A stretch of 64,000 nucleotides of DNA from Macrostomum hystrix (GCA_950097015.1 CATNEN010000041.1:248001-312000), one strand, 5' to 3'. Shown: positions 48,059-59,669, counted from the first letter of the stretch. Made by a program: numbers and translations. The notes: generated by a model from the sequence alone, not told the origin.

Positions 48059-49768
48059 TGTGCTGAAAGTATTTTAGAAATGAAAAGCTCATGATATTGA
48101 GTATGCAGCTTAAACTGAACTTGATGTTTTTCATTTGAATTTAGGGTATAAAAAGTAGACTAGAGACATTTTATATTGAACAATAGCCAACAAGGAAATC
48201 AATTAGTAATTATCAATTAGCTTTAAAAAAGCTTTATCCAAAGGTTCTATATTCAGATTCTTGGTCTACATAGGCCACACAATTGGTAATACCATTGACA
48301 TTGTAATGTTTATGACCTTTCCTAAGATTATAAGTTGATGTATTATCAATTCTAGCTACAGGGGCCTACCTATAAATATTAACAACCAACCAACCAATAG
48401 CTAGCTAACCTACTTGTTTCAGATATAAAAATAATTTAATTGAAAGTGAAAATGACTGTATTTACTTTTTCAGATAATAAACTGTTAAGATAAGCTAGAA
48501 GTTATATTTTCTAATGAGTTTAATAGTTAGCTACAGTACTATTTCAATACACTATAGCTACATATAGTTATCACAATGTAAGGCTGAAAGTTTTTTCCCA
48601 GAACTATTTCCCAAATGTTATAGGAAGTACTATGCAACTGATTTATAATATTGCTAATTGCTAACATCAAGAATCATTGCAAAAATATTTTTATACTAGT
48701 AAAGTATCTACTAACCTAGTTACATGCTGAAATGTAAGTATCTATCAAGATTCAAGAAAGCTTGGGCCTAGCTATGACTAGCATAAATATGGGCCAGAGG
48801 AAATCTGCATTTGCAGAGGCCATAGGCTCTTAATAATATATAGATTGGAGCTTGTTCCTAATTATTTAATAGCTACTTGATAATTATAAATGTAAGATTT
48901 GATACATAGTTTAATAAGCTATAAAAACTGTTTTTAAGAGACAAGTAAAAAACTACAGTTTGCTCAGGTTTTCCTGTGTGTGTGCTGTGTGCTAGGCTTA
49001 GTTTGTAAGTGTAAGCTAAGCCTAGTACCTACAGTCATGAGTTAGCTACTTAAACTGTGAATAAACTAATAATTAGGCCTAAAAACTAATGTTCACTTAT
49101 TGCTTCGTTTTGTTTTTCGTCTGTTATATTATCTTCTTTTTTGTGACACCAATTACCAATAACTTAAAAAAATAATTTACTTATAACAATAATTACTTAG
49201 CATAGATTCATAGAACAAGGTACTAAAAATGGCACAGAGCTTTTAATCTACAGCAGTGTGTACGACTCCGCGGTCAGTCCGCGGCCAGTCCGTGGCAAGT
49301 CCGTGGAACGTTTTAAGTTAATTTTCTCGCCCCGGCAATTCCGCGGAAAATCCACAAAATTGATGCTTTTCTAACAAGGCCATTTGTGAATTTTGCGTGT
49401 TTTAATTTATTTATTTAAATGTCCCCAATTTATTTAGGCCTAGTTATGTGTGAGGCAGCGAAGAAATGAAGAACGGAGCACTGGGTTAGAAGGTTGAAAA
49501 AACTCGAGCCCTCCAAGGGCCTTGCGCACTAATATATATTTTAGTCAGTCAGAGAAAACAACAATTACCCCCTATCCCGGCATAGACTGGTTTGGACAGA
49601 CCGACCCCCAGCCAATCAAAAAGCGCCACGCGCACTCTAAGGCGGCATGTAAGCCGCATACACAGCATCACCCCCTTCGAAAGCAAAAGGGGATTAACGG
49701 ATGGGGAAAACAACAGTCCATTGGTGCGCAAATTCAACAGTTCATTAACTTCATTTGCAAATTGCATA
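48059..49768. other. AT-rich DNA, no gene recognised
   Basis: This lies between ankyrin gene B and the retroelement fragment. A small cluster of CAGTCCGCGG/CAGTCCGTGG direct repeats occurs at 49273-49310. The possible 3' end of the retroelement (49500-49768) shows no terminal repeat that I can match at its other side. Confidence 0.4.
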
Positions 49769-50560
49769 TCAACTCGGGCTGAACCGACTTGGCGGTCTCC
49801 GGACCCGGCTGCCTCGCCTAGGCTGTGGCAGCGGCCTCTCGTTGCCCGGCGGCCTCACCGGTGGCTCCGGCAATGGTGTCGGCGCCATCAGTGTGCCGAG
49901 TCCAACGTCGGACGCGTCACTGGTCCGCCGCTGGTGTACTGGGTACGCTGTCCAGGTTATCGGAGTGCCATCGCGAGCCGTCTTCGAGCAGCCAGGACTC
50001 GGGGCCCAGCCGACGAATGATTTGCCGAACGTCGCCCAGCCATGTCGCAGCTTGTGAGCAGTCTGTGGCCGGCGGACGCGCACAGTGTCGCCAGCCTGCA
50101 GTCGTGAAGGTCGGGCGCCTCGACGACAATCGGTGGCTAGCCTGGCCTTCTCCTTGTTGGCTTGGTCTCGTCGCTCCGTGGCCTCCGCTGATGTCGCTTT
50201 CGATGTCGGCTGGCGGATGCCTCGGCTCCACTTGTTGAGTGGCCCTCGGAGCGGCCGGCTGATCATCAGCTCTCCAGGCGTCAGGCCCGTGGTCGCATTC
50301 GCCGTTGACCGGTAGCACTGCAGAAACTCGCGGAGCGCCTTCTTGAAGCTAATGCCGACCTTGAGATGGGCCTTCAACGACTCCTTCAGCGTACGGTTGA
50401 GCCGCTCGACATTCGAGTTCGACTGCGGATGGTACAGCGAAGTCTTGATGTGCTTCACGCCTTGGCCGGCCAGGAACTCCTCGAATGCGTGGCTGGTGAA
50501 CTGGGGCCCGTTGTTGTTGTTGTTGGCGTACGGATCCCTCGCTAGGCATATGGGGGGCAG
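49769..50560 (-). pseudogene. Ty3/gypsy-type integrase C-terminal fragment
   Basis: The frame encodes the end of a retroviral-type integrase core and its tail: GPQFTSHAFEEFLAGQGVKH, then SLYHPQSNSNVERLNRTLKE (the DDE glutamate region), a helical part, and a basic C-terminal domain. The upstream part of the core, and the protease, reverse transcriptase and RNase H, are missing. This copy cannot be autonomous. It belongs with the Gag fragment at 51205-52165. Confidence 0.85.
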
Positions 50561-51190
50561 CGCGCCGTCGCCTCGATGAAGATCCGCACCCGATTCTCTT
50601 GATTCTCTCTCCCTGTGGGTCCTCCCACAGGAGGGACATTGAGCCAGAAGAATGGAGGATGTTGCGGCGTTGATCGGCCCACCTGGGGCAGTCGAGCAGG
50701 AAGTTCCGCGTGTCCTCCTGGGGAGCGTTGCAGTGGGGGGCAAGACGCAGCGGGTACCTTGCCCCAGCGGTGTAGGGTAGCTTGCAGGAAAGGCGCGCGG
50801 TTCGCCGAGTTGGAACAGCGCCACCTCCGCCGCACGAGGCCAGGCATGGCCGACCTGCAGCCGCTTGCCACCGCTGAGTCGATGTGGATGGTCCAGAGGG
50901 ACTAGGTATTCGAATGCTCGGTACGTTGTCGGTCATAATCTTGGATGGCAGCTCTCTTCGACGTTCCTCCTCCCCGCTCTCTATTTTTGGTTGCTTTAGA
51001 GTTTTTACTAGTTTTTGTTTCATTTTGCCTTTTTTTGTCGTTCTTCTTCCGTCTTCTGTTTTGGTGTTCTTAGCCTGTTCGCTCTTCTTCTCCTCTGTTG
51101 TCCGGTTGAACTTACTGTTGTTTTTGGAGATGCTCGGTTTAGTCACTTCCGGGCCGCTCCGTTGAAGGAAGGTTTGCCTACAGAACCCAG
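50560..51190 (-). pseudogene. Non-LTR-type reverse transcriptase tail fragment inserted between Gag and integrase
   Basis: Minus-strand codons around 50630-50790 read PLRLAPHCNAPQEDTRNFLL DCPRWADQRRN-like, with Cys, His and Asp-Cys-Pro spaced as in the C-terminal region of LINE-type polymerases (C..A..ED..H.LL.CP....R). The frame shifts near 50600. A Lys/Glu-rich low-complexity stretch lies at 50950-51150. Its position between gag and integrase remnants implies a nested or chimeric insertion. The assignment is by motif only. Confidence 0.5.
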
Positions 51191-51204
51191 TTGTTACTCT
51201 GAGT

Positions 51205-52165
51205 CTATAGGCCTCTCCCCCCAACTTCTTCTTTGCCAGCCTGGTCCAGGCCGCTCGGCACTGTCGCGGAAGTGAGAAATCTTGGCCTGGCAAACTGTAG
51301 ACACCTCGAATGGCTCATTGTCGTCATCGTCATCCTTGACGGTGCGGACCTTACGTCGCTGTCGGCAACATGACTTGAAATGACCGACCCGGTGGCAGTG
51401 CAGGCAGGACTTGTCCTTCGCTGGACACTCAATGCGCAGGTGGCATGCCCAGCCAATCCGCAGTTGCCGCATCGCGCGTCCGAGCTAGATTTCTGCGGCA
51501 TCGCATGCTTGGGACCCTTGCGTGGCGGACGCTGGCTGATCTTCTGGATGCGGGACTCCTGCTCCTTGTCGCTCTTGCCGTCGCGCAGGTTCTTGGCGTC
51601 GTTGATGGCGGATTCGACTTGAATCGCTAGGGCTGTGGCTGTCTCCAGCTCGAGCACCTTCTCCATGAGCAGTCGCTCTCTGATGCGTGGCGAATGGGTC
51701 TTCTCTATGATCTGGTCCCTGATCATCTGGTCTTGAAGAGCGCCGTATTCGCAGTCTGCTGCGAGTTCGCAAAGGGCGTCAACGAACTGGCTGATCGGCT
51801 CGCCAGACATCTGGGCGCGTGACTTAAATCTGTAGCGGTTGCTGATGGTGCTATGCGACTCGCCGAAGATCGTCTTCAGCTCTTTCACCAGCTTTGCTCC
51901 TGAAAATCTTTCACCAGTCAAAGGTGCCGACGTTTGCCGTTGGCAGATTCCTCAGCGCGTAGATTCGCTGGCCCTCCTCGCCAAGCAGATGGATGAGTAT
52001 CGCCTTCTTGCGTGCGTCCGATGCTTCGTTAAGGTCCAAGGCCTCCAGGTAGATCTTGAATCCTTCGATCCAACGATTCCAAGGCGTGTGTGGCTGTCCT
52101 GGGTAGGCGAGAAACACGCGTGGCACGGAAATGCTCAGGCTCGTCACCATGTTATGTGTACACAA
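51205..52165 (-). pseudogene. Gag fragment of an LTR-type retroelement with zinc knuckles, frameshifted
   Basis: The minus strand reads PGQPHTPWNRWIEGFKIYLE and LIHLLGEEGQRIYALRNL (51911-52165). A frame change near 51915 follows, then SRAQMSGEPISQFVDALCEL, YGALQDQMIRDQIIEKTHSP and RIRERLLMEK, typical Gag of Ty3/gypsy-like elements. A second frame change near 51450 leads to two zinc-knuckle-like motifs (CGNCG..., CLHCHRVGHFKSCC). No long terminal repeats were recognised. The fragment is decayed and is described as found. Confidence 0.8.
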
Positions 52166-53460
52166 CAGTATCCGTATCTGTAAGTGAATGACAGCAAGCG
52201 AATCGTATTTCCCTCACTGAAGCTGGATAGGATAGCTGTGGGGAAGTGAAACAAACACAAATTTACGTATGAAATATAGGAGTTTTTTAACTCCATCGGG
52301 CCAGATGTGCAGCCGACAGCGCAGCCGTAGCTATTGCGCATGGACTGAATGCTGCGTACGGCTGTTCAGTCAATGGACTGGGGGGGGACGCCACGCCCAC
52401 CCTCAATTACTCCAACTGCTGCTGGTGCCCATCCCGTTTAACAGATGGGTGAACTGAAGCAATGCAGAGATGTATCTAATTGCTAAAGGACACAAATTGT
52501 TTCTGTGGAGTTGTAAGTGCCTCACGACCTTAAAGTCGTAAGTCCGACGCTCTAGCCACAAGGCTACAACCCCCTTCCACCTATAAGAGTGGAAGGACAA
52601 ATGCAACGTTTTCAGAAAAATTTTGTGAGTCTTGTTTTCACCAAAAGATTGAGATTGGAATTTTTTACATGAAAATTAAAAGATCATTGAATGGTTTTGT
52701 TTTTCATTTTCATCATTTTTGTAAGCTGATCTATAAAGCTCTTATTAGCATATGATGTACCTTACATGTTGCTTCCAGGAATTTCACACAGCTTTATTTC
52801 TGAAAACCTTATCTTCGTGTTTTTTCACTACTAGGCCTTTATTAATAACAGTGACAGGGCTTAAACAATAAACGAGTCATAAGGCTTGAATTCCATATTC
52901 ATAAATGTATTTGATAATTGATCAGATTATCAAATTAGAGAAAACAAATAGCTTGTTTCTTAGTGGTTTTGTTGTTTCAGGAGCATAGGTATTTTACACC
53001 GCACACGGGACAGCATGTAGAGAAGCGGAAAATGGATATGAAACCTTTGACAGAAAGCTTTTAAAGCTTGACAGAAATCGATGAAGAAAGCTAATATCAA
53101 AATATGAGCCCTTAATCCGCTTCCAAACAAAAACTGTCACTAAATTTGTGCAGATAAACTGAAAACCTCTTGTCCCCGCAGCGCATTTTTAGGCGAAAGC
53201 AGCCTCCTAAACTCTAGAGTTTTAAGTTTCCTGTCCCTCAACTCCCAGTCTCTAGTCAGTGAGCGTCTGCACAATGTTGATTTCAGCCCAATCTGGAACT
53301 GCAAGCGCGCACTGCTGTATGCAGACACTGTCCAATGCCTGACAAGTAAGAAGCGAATTCGTAAGATCTAAAAATAGAAACGTTCTCCACCCGCGGATTG
53401 TTCACGGCGAGCCCAGCTAACTAAATTGCTAGAAACTATTTCGCATGTAACCCGCGACCC
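52166..53460. other. No gene recognised
   Basis: This is AT-rich apart from a GGGGGGGACGCC stretch near 52381. A weak tRNA-like segment on the minus strand (about 52505-52590) was considered and rejected. No exon is seen. Confidence 0.4.
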
Positions 53461-53469
53461 TGCATTTCA

Positions 53470-53477
53470 TATAAATA
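53470..53477 (+). promoter_or_regulatory. TATA box upstream of ankyrin gene C
   Basis: TATAAATA lies about 100 bp before the ATG at 53571. No matching element was noticed before gene B, so the duplication did not carry the promoter. Confidence 0.6.
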
Positions 53478-53570
53478 CTGCAGAGCCTCAAGACGAAATC
53501 AAACGCAAGGCGAGATCCATCAAAGAGTTTTTATGACACAAAAAGTCCTTTAAAACTTAAACTCGAGCAA

Positions 53571-54860
53571 ATGAATCTTCAAATGCAGCAGCTGAACCTA
53601 GATTCTGAAGCCCAGGGCGAGACGCCCGAGTCCCTGAGGTTCCGCGCTCTGCCACAGGCGATTCAGCGACGCCTGCTGCTAGACTATCCGCGCATTCTGG
53701 CCACTGCAATTCACCAGTACAGCGAGGGCGCCAACTGTGAAGAAATTCTCTTGCAGGCGTTTAACAGCAGCTCCGACAGGCTGAGAGTTCGCAACAGCGA
53801 CGGCGACAATCCCGTGGCGTCTGCTCTGTTGCGGCAGCAGGGCGAGCGGGCCGAGAAGCTGTTGGACATTGCGGCTAGTCAAAATCCCGAGGCTCTTGAC
53901 GACCGCTCGCAGAGTAGGGAAACCATGCTCATGCTGAGCACATCGAGTGGCAGCTCAGCTGAGAATTTGATGGAGCGCCTGCTGGTCAGAGAGCCGACTC
54001 AGCTTCACCGACTGTACGACAACAACGGCCGAAACTTCCTGCACCACTGCGCACTGGAGGAGTCTGTTGAGGTCCTCGAAGCCGGACTGAGAATAACAAG
54101 GACTCTGATCGAGGAGGGCAGGCTTGTGGCAGGCCAGGTAGCTGCCGCCATCCACATGAATGACCGTGCTGGAGACACGGTGCTTCACCTGATGGCGACT
54201 CGAGACCGGACTGACATGCTGAGCCTGCTGTTGGATTTCGCAACCAACACTGGCATCAACGTCAACCTTGACGAGAGGCAACACCGCGGCAATCGCTGGA
54301 CGCCGCTGATGTCAGCAGTGAATGCCGGCGCGGTTCAAGCAGCTCGATTCCTCCTTGACAACGGCGCCGACCCGTTGGAGGAGGACAGCGAAGGCTCCAG
54401 TGGCGAGGATCTGTCTCTCAGCAGACTCGAGAATGAAGAGTCCGCTGTTGAGATGGACTTTGAGGAGCAGCAGGACCCCATTACTCAAAGCACTGTTGTT
54501 CCTGCAGTGATGGCAAGCTTCAGAATCGAATCATGGATGAAGCCCGTGAACTCGGTCGACAGTGGTGTGGCCTCTGTACCCAGTGTGCTCGACAACATCC
54601 CTACAGCTCTGCCTTTACTGGACGAGGAATATTCAGCAGAGGAAATGGCCGAGCTGGAAATTCGATTGCTGCACAGTGGACAAACTCAGGACTTCCTTGC
54701 CAAACTGATTCGCCAAGACGAACAGCTGAGCGATGTAGGTCTGGCTGGAATGTCTGACAAGCCGGTTAGTGCTGCCTTCAGCATCTGGGCGGCTCAAGGA
54801 GTTCAAGTTAGACGGCTAGTCGTGCTGGCGGCTCTTAAGGAACTTTATGAAAGCCCATGA
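53571..54860 (+). CDS. Ankyrin-repeat protein C (429 aa), near-duplicate core of protein B with a different tail
   Basis: This is a single exon from MNLQMQQLNLDSEAQ. Residues 5-275 match protein B with seven amino-acid changes by my count, covering the same ankyrin-like repeats (DGDNPVASALL, YDNNGRNFLHHCALEES, NDRAGDTVLHLMATRD, RGNRWTPLMSAVNAG). At GACAGCGAAGGC the similarity stops. The tail is instead acidic (SSGEDLSLSRLENEESAVEM), then YSAEEMAELEIRLLHSGQTQ, DVGLAGMSDKPVSAAFSIWA and VLAALKELYESP. The tail still shows the spacing of the B tail (S-x-E-E...L, then MS-x-KP, then a Leu-rich helix), so the C-domain is homologous but old while the core is young. It carries its own TATA box. Confidence 0.88.
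   Translation: MNLQMQQLNLDSEAQGETPESLRFRALPQAIQRRLLLDYPRILATAIHQYSEGANCEEILLQAFNSSSDRLRVRNSDGDNPVASALLRQQGERAEKLLDIAASQNPEALDDRSQSRETMLMLSTSSGSSAENLMERLLVREPTQLHRLYDNNGRNFLHHCALEESVEVLEAGLRITRTLIEEGRLVAGQVAAAIHMNDRAGDTVLHLMATRDRTDMLSLLLDFATNTGINVNLDERQHRGNRWTPLMSAVNAGAVQAARFLLDNGADPLEEDSEGSSGEDLSLSRLENEESAVEMDFEEQQDPITQSTVVPAVMASFRIESWMKPVNSVDSGVASVPSVLDNIPTALPLLDEEYSAEEMAELEIRLLHSGQTQDFLAKLIRQDEQLSDVGLAGMSDKPVSAAFSIWAAQGVQVRRLVVLAALKELYESP
53583..54395 (+). repeat. 813-bp inverted duplicate, copy 2 (ankyrin core)
   Basis: Partner of 47183-47995, at the same length with 11 substitutions (seven replacement, four silent by my reading). The 5.6-kb spacer contains the retroelement remnant. Confidence 0.9.
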
Positions 54861-56086
54861 AGTACAGGAAAAACTGCGCTGCTGTACAGGAACTCATACT
54901 TCAATTGAATCATAACTGTTGCATCATGTGCATATGTGCCATGAATTGGTTCGCATGTTCTGTTCCATTCCATCGCACTTTAATGTAGATTTAAAGTAAA
55001 TTCACATTTGGATTAAATTTTATTTGGATAACTTGGCCAGTTTGGCAAATATTGAAGCTGCATCGTTTTGTGATATTGAAACTCGCAACTTTTTTAACTT
55101 CTGGTTGCAAAAGTTGTAGGCAATAACAAACTCATGGAACCGAGATAATAAAATATGTTTACATTTCTCACTAAATTTCACTAAACATAAATTCAGCGAG
55201 TTGTTTGAGAACCCGTTCATTTTGGAATGTACATTTTAGCTTTTAAGCTTTGCTGATCTTTCGCCCCTTTCAAAGCTGTAGGCCATTGATTTTATTTAAA
55301 TGAAAGCTAATTAATGTAGGGTTTAAGTTTGATGTAAATTGCCGATAAACTGCAGGCATGACGATCTAGCCTATAAGCCTACGCCTAGTAACATACAAAT
55401 AATAGAAACATTACAACGCGAATGAGCAATGTCCACTATACTATACGTTAAATGCCTTGCGAGTATTAAATGCCTTACGTTGTGCCCGCTGCCTACCCAC
55501 TTCCTACCCACTACCTATCCGCTTGCCTACCCACTGTCTAGGCTTAGTGAGCCCACTGCTAAAATTCGTGAGTCAATACCGTTCAATGCTACTCACCAAC
55601 AGTCAATAGCAAGTCAGTAGCATTTTGCTAAGCTAAAAAGCAGCAAAATTAGCGTTTGCACACCCCATAGCTTCTTCCATTTCCTAAGCTCCGCAACTGG
55701 CCCAGCCAATAGAGTCCACTCCATCTCACCTTGTCTCCCCACCCCTCCGCCAGCTCTGCCCTAGCGTACACAATTCGCCTCACCCACTCCTTACCACCCA
55801 AACTTTTGAGTATGAGCCGCATGCGAGTGGAAGCGTCTGCGTACATTGAATCACCCGCACTACTTCTCGTAGGGCAGAGAGTGAATGAGGCGTGTACAGT
55901 GCGGGCGCCCACTTTCACATGCAGGTGTTAAGGCGAGCGAGAGCAAGAAGGCTAAAGAGTTGAGATAGAGGGAGAGAGTGGCGAGCCAGTGCGCCAGATT
56001 GGCTGCTCGCAGTCTTTCCACCTGGGCCCATTCGAGTTTCTGCGTCTCGCGCTTACCTGCCATGTCATTGGCGCCGCGCGAACAGC
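54861..56086. other. Intergenic; no gene recognised
   Basis: Some TACCCACT/CTACCTA short repeats lie near 55490-55545. No exon or transposon end is seen. The right end is the 5' flank of ankyrin gene D. Confidence 0.4.
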
Positions 56087-57372
56087 ATGGCTTCCAGACG
56101 GAATAACCACGCTGCGGACAGCGATGGCAGTGACATACTGGACGGCGAGGATCCCAGTATCGAGGACTGCAGCTGCTCCGACAGCTCGCTGGAGTCCGGT
56201 AAGGCAGTCTTGGAAGATCCGATGCTGGTGGGGAGAATTTGTATGGGATAAGATACGCAGGCTCCTTAGTGTTTAAAGACTACCGCTTTTCTTAATTTTA
56301 TTATCAGCCATAGAGCCCAACGACGGCAGCTTCAGTCTGCATGTCTTTTCAAAGGATTTCGCCAGCTCTCCGGTGTACCGAGCCATTGTCAGCTGCAGTC
56401 TGTCTGCGCTGTACCACGCCATCTACTGTCAGCAGCAGTCTGTCACACTCACCGACTCCAACTTCGGCGTGAACTTTCTGCACTTGGTGGCATCCACAGC
56501 GGAGCACCAGACAGAGACCGCCTTCGAGCCGTTCATCTACGCCCTCTCGAATCACCACGTGGACCCAAGCGCCGAGGACGCCAGTGGCGACACCCCTTTG
56601 CGTCGCGCTCTGCGTCGGCGCCTTCCCCTATTAACGCGAGCCCTCCTGCGCTGCGGTGCCCGCCAGGAACCGTCGGCCGACTTTGCTGCTCTAGTCGATT
56701 CTGCTGAAGAGGCTGCTACCACCGAAGATGAGGAAGCACGTTCAGCGGCGGAGGCTGCGCGCAGCGCATACGAAGAGTTTCCTCCAGGCGGACTGTGGGC
56801 CGCCGTTAAGGTAGGCCCGACTGTCCGTGATTTTCGTCGATTTATATGTCCCCTAATCCTGTTCCGATCCACTGCAGGCAAGCGACTATTTCCTGGTGGA
56901 TCGGCTGCTGGGCTGCTGGTTTCGAGTCCGCATCACCCGCACTGACGGAGAGAGCCTCATCAGCTTCGCCCGCCATGTCGGTGCCGGCAGCCTGATTGTG
57001 GACCTGCTGGAGGGCAGCCGCGCCACACTCGAGTTCGTGCACGCCACTCTGGCTGGTGACACTCGAAAGATGGTACAGCTGCTGGCCAACCGCAACGTCA
57101 ACGCCGAGATCCGCGATCGCGGCCACCGGTCTGACAGTTTAACTGCGGGGACTGCGGGGTCGGCGGTGGCGGCTGGGGCAGCAGCGGCGATGCCTTCTAG
57201 CAGGCCGAGGTCGCTGCGTGAGACGGCAACAGCCATGGGCCATCGGCGCCGGGTGCTGAAGCTGCTGCCGCCTGACCGTGGACCGCCGACGGCCAACGGG
57301 CGAAGGGGCGGGCCCGCAACTGCCGGACGGGCCGGTCGGCCGACAACATCCACGGTCTGTGGCGTGATGTAA
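56087..57372 (+). CDS. Ankyrin-like protein D (369 aa), three exons
   Basis: Exons 56087-56198, 56308-56810 and 56878-57372 have GT-AG borders and consistent phases, totalling 370 codons with stop. The N-terminus is acidic and Ser-rich (ADSDGSDILDGEDPSIEDC, CSDSSLES), reminiscent of a phospho-degron region but without an exact DSGxxS. Repeats: FGVNFLHLVASTAEHQ, DASGDTPLRRALRRRLPLLT (then ALLRCGA), VDRLLGCWFRVRITRTDGES (then LISFARHVGAG), FVHATLAGDTRKMVQLLANR. A Gly/Ala/Arg-rich tail ends GRPTTSTVCGVM. The stop lies in the first of two tandem ~46-bp copies (about 57334-57425), so the tail may have been reshaped by local duplication. It lacks the Leu-rich C-domain of A-C. Confidence 0.7.
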
Positions 57373-58975
57373 GGTCGACCGACAACATCCACGGTCTGTG
57401 GCGTGATGTGAGGTCGACCGCGCCGCCCTTTACCACATGTCGGACACAAATTAGTCAGTTTATTTCGATTGATAAGTATTCGTAGGTTTTATTCATTTCT
57501 TCCGTTCTCAACGTTAAATTTCTTCATGTGCACTCTTCTTTCCTTTGTCTTGCTTTTGACTTCTTTAGGCAGCGAGATTTAAGATTCTTAATCCATCAGG
57601 CGTTTTTCACCTCTGAATCTCGCCAAATTCTTTATCGTTAGTCTTTCTTTGTTTTAACCAGGTATATTTTCCCTACAAGGGTAGCTCGTGTTTCCCTTCT
57701 GCTCCTTAATTCCACATCAAGTCAGTTGTGTCGCGCCGCAGCGTAATTTTGTTTTGTTTTGTGGTTTGTGATTCTCCACAAGTGCTAGCCCGCATGCGGG
57801 TGGGACAAACAGTGGATGGAGAAAGTCACGTGCCCTGTTTCTAAAAATGACGGTCGTGATGGGCGCGTGACGCAGTGTAAATGTTGTTTTTCGATTATCT
57901 TTTGCCATTTTAGTGATGTGATTTACTGATGATATTTTTCAACATGCCTCTCTAATGAATCTGGTGCTTGCAACTACGGCTAGTGTACGTTGCCTTGTGC
58001 CAGGTTTCCGGGTTTGCGAGGTCATGAGACCAACAGGAATGTTAACCCTAACCCTTGTCCAGTTCCGTCCTTGTCAGTTAAATCCCTAATGGACTAAATG
58101 ATTGTGGGGTTCATAAGCTTATTATTAACTTGTGATTTTGTCTTTTTTGTTTCCATGTCGCCGTGAAATTTCACGAACTCCGTCTGCCACAATTTCCCTC
58201 TTTTGCAATAGTGCAATTCACTGCGTTGTTGACTTCCTTGACTTGTGATTTGTGTCAGTTGCTTTGAGTTGTTAGTCAGCTTTGAAATGTACCGTAATAT
58301 TGCTTTTTGCAACTTTATTTCATTTTTACCCACTTTTTTATTCAACTGGCTTTGGTTTTTGGGAGTTGGCAGGTGCAAGAACGAGTCTTGCTTGTGGGAT
58401 TTTGCTCTAATTAGGCATGTTTTTGTTCAGCACATTCTCATGAAAGAACTGAGCTCAATTTTGGCTCATCTGGCTAACATCACAAGTAGACAAGCCGAGA
58501 AGAACATGAACAAGAACATTGATTGGTTAGCTTTACAATAGAGTAGTGACGCAACGCATGGCAATTTTCTAGGTAAGTTACGCGTGCACGCGTCTCTGGA
58601 GGACTTGCTAAAAGTGCATATCTGATTGCTGACCTGGAGCTGGATGACCATTTGCAACTTATGGAAATAAAACGCGGAGGGGAAATAAGACCGTCAGATG
58701 ACGAATTATCTTGAGCAATAATTTCCCCTTTGAAAACTGCATGTTTGCAATGAAAGATGATTGAAAGCCATTCGCTTAATTTCCTTTATGCTGATTGAGC
58801 TGCTGTAGCAGGAGGTATGACAGTTTCCTGCTCGCTTCGTTGCTAATCCCCTGCAGTAATCTCTCGCCTGTCCCTCGGCCGATTCAAATGAAATCTTGGA
58901 AATCCCCGCCCTCATCTCATCCAGATTTTCTTCCTGCACCGCCGGATCAGTTTCATGATTTGCTTTTCCACCCCC
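57373..58975. other. No gene recognised
   Basis: This is mostly AT-rich unique DNA after the tandem duplicate at 57372-57425. A CCCTAACCC telomere-like stretch lies near 58045. Open frames at 58245-58541 and 58706-59049 have no recognisable features. Confidence 0.4.
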
Positions 58976-59485
58976 GAGCCAAACTGCAGATGACGTATTT
59001 GTGTAGCCGGGCAAAGCGATGCCGAGCTCGACTCGCTTTATTCGCCTGAAGCTTGAATTCGAGCCAAACTGCAGATGACGTATTTGTGTAGCCGGGCAAA
59101 GCGATGCCGAGCTCGACTCGCTTTATTCGCCTGAAGCTTGAATTCGAGCCAAACTGCAGATGACGTATTTGTGTAGCCGGGCAAAGCGATGCCGAGCTCG
59201 ACTCGCTTTATTCGCCTGAAGCTTGAATTCGAGCCAAACTGCAGATGACGTATTTGTGTAGCCGAGCAAAGCGATGCCGAGCTCGACTCGCTTTATTCGC
59301 CTGAAGCTTGAATTCGAGCCAAACTGCCGATGACGTATTTGTGTAGCCGAGCAAAGCGATGCCGAGCTCGACTCGCTTTATTCGCCTGAAGCTTGAATTC
59401 GAGCCAAACTGCCGATGACGTATTTGTGTAGCCGAGCAAAGCGATGCCGAGCTCGACTCGCTTTATACGCCTGAAGCTTGAATTC
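58976..59485 (+). repeat. 85-bp tandem repeat, six copies, each with a CRE-like site
   Basis: Copies start at 58976, 59061, 59146, 59231, 59316 and 59401. The unit includes CAAACTGCAGATGACGTATT and CGATGCCGAGCTCGACTCGC and ends CTGAAGCTTGAATTC. Copies differ at a few sites (GCAGATGACG/GCCGATGACG, CCGGGC/CCGAGC). TGACGTA is a CRE/ATF-type half-palindrome. Confidence 0.95.
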
Positions 59486-59669
59486 GAGCAAAAAAACAAG
59501 CGGATAAATGCGACACTAAGACTCCTACTAAGGACTGACAGTTATAGAATGCTGCTAACAAATATGGCAAAAAGGCAAGAAGCCTTGGCTTTCTATTGTG
59601 AGTGAAATTTTGCAATGGGAAAATTGCAGCTTGATTTAATAATGCCTTACGTCTGTATTAGATGTAAAG

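Noticed and set aside
49500-52400. Long terminal repeats flanking the gag-integrase remnant
   Set aside because: I compared 49500-49770 with 52170-52400 by eye and saw no matching direct repeat or tRNA primer site.
52500-52595. Possible tRNA or tRNA pseudogene on the minus strand
   Set aside because: The A-box is imperfect (TAGCCTTGTGG) and no acceptable B-box or T-arm follows; at most a decayed SINE head.
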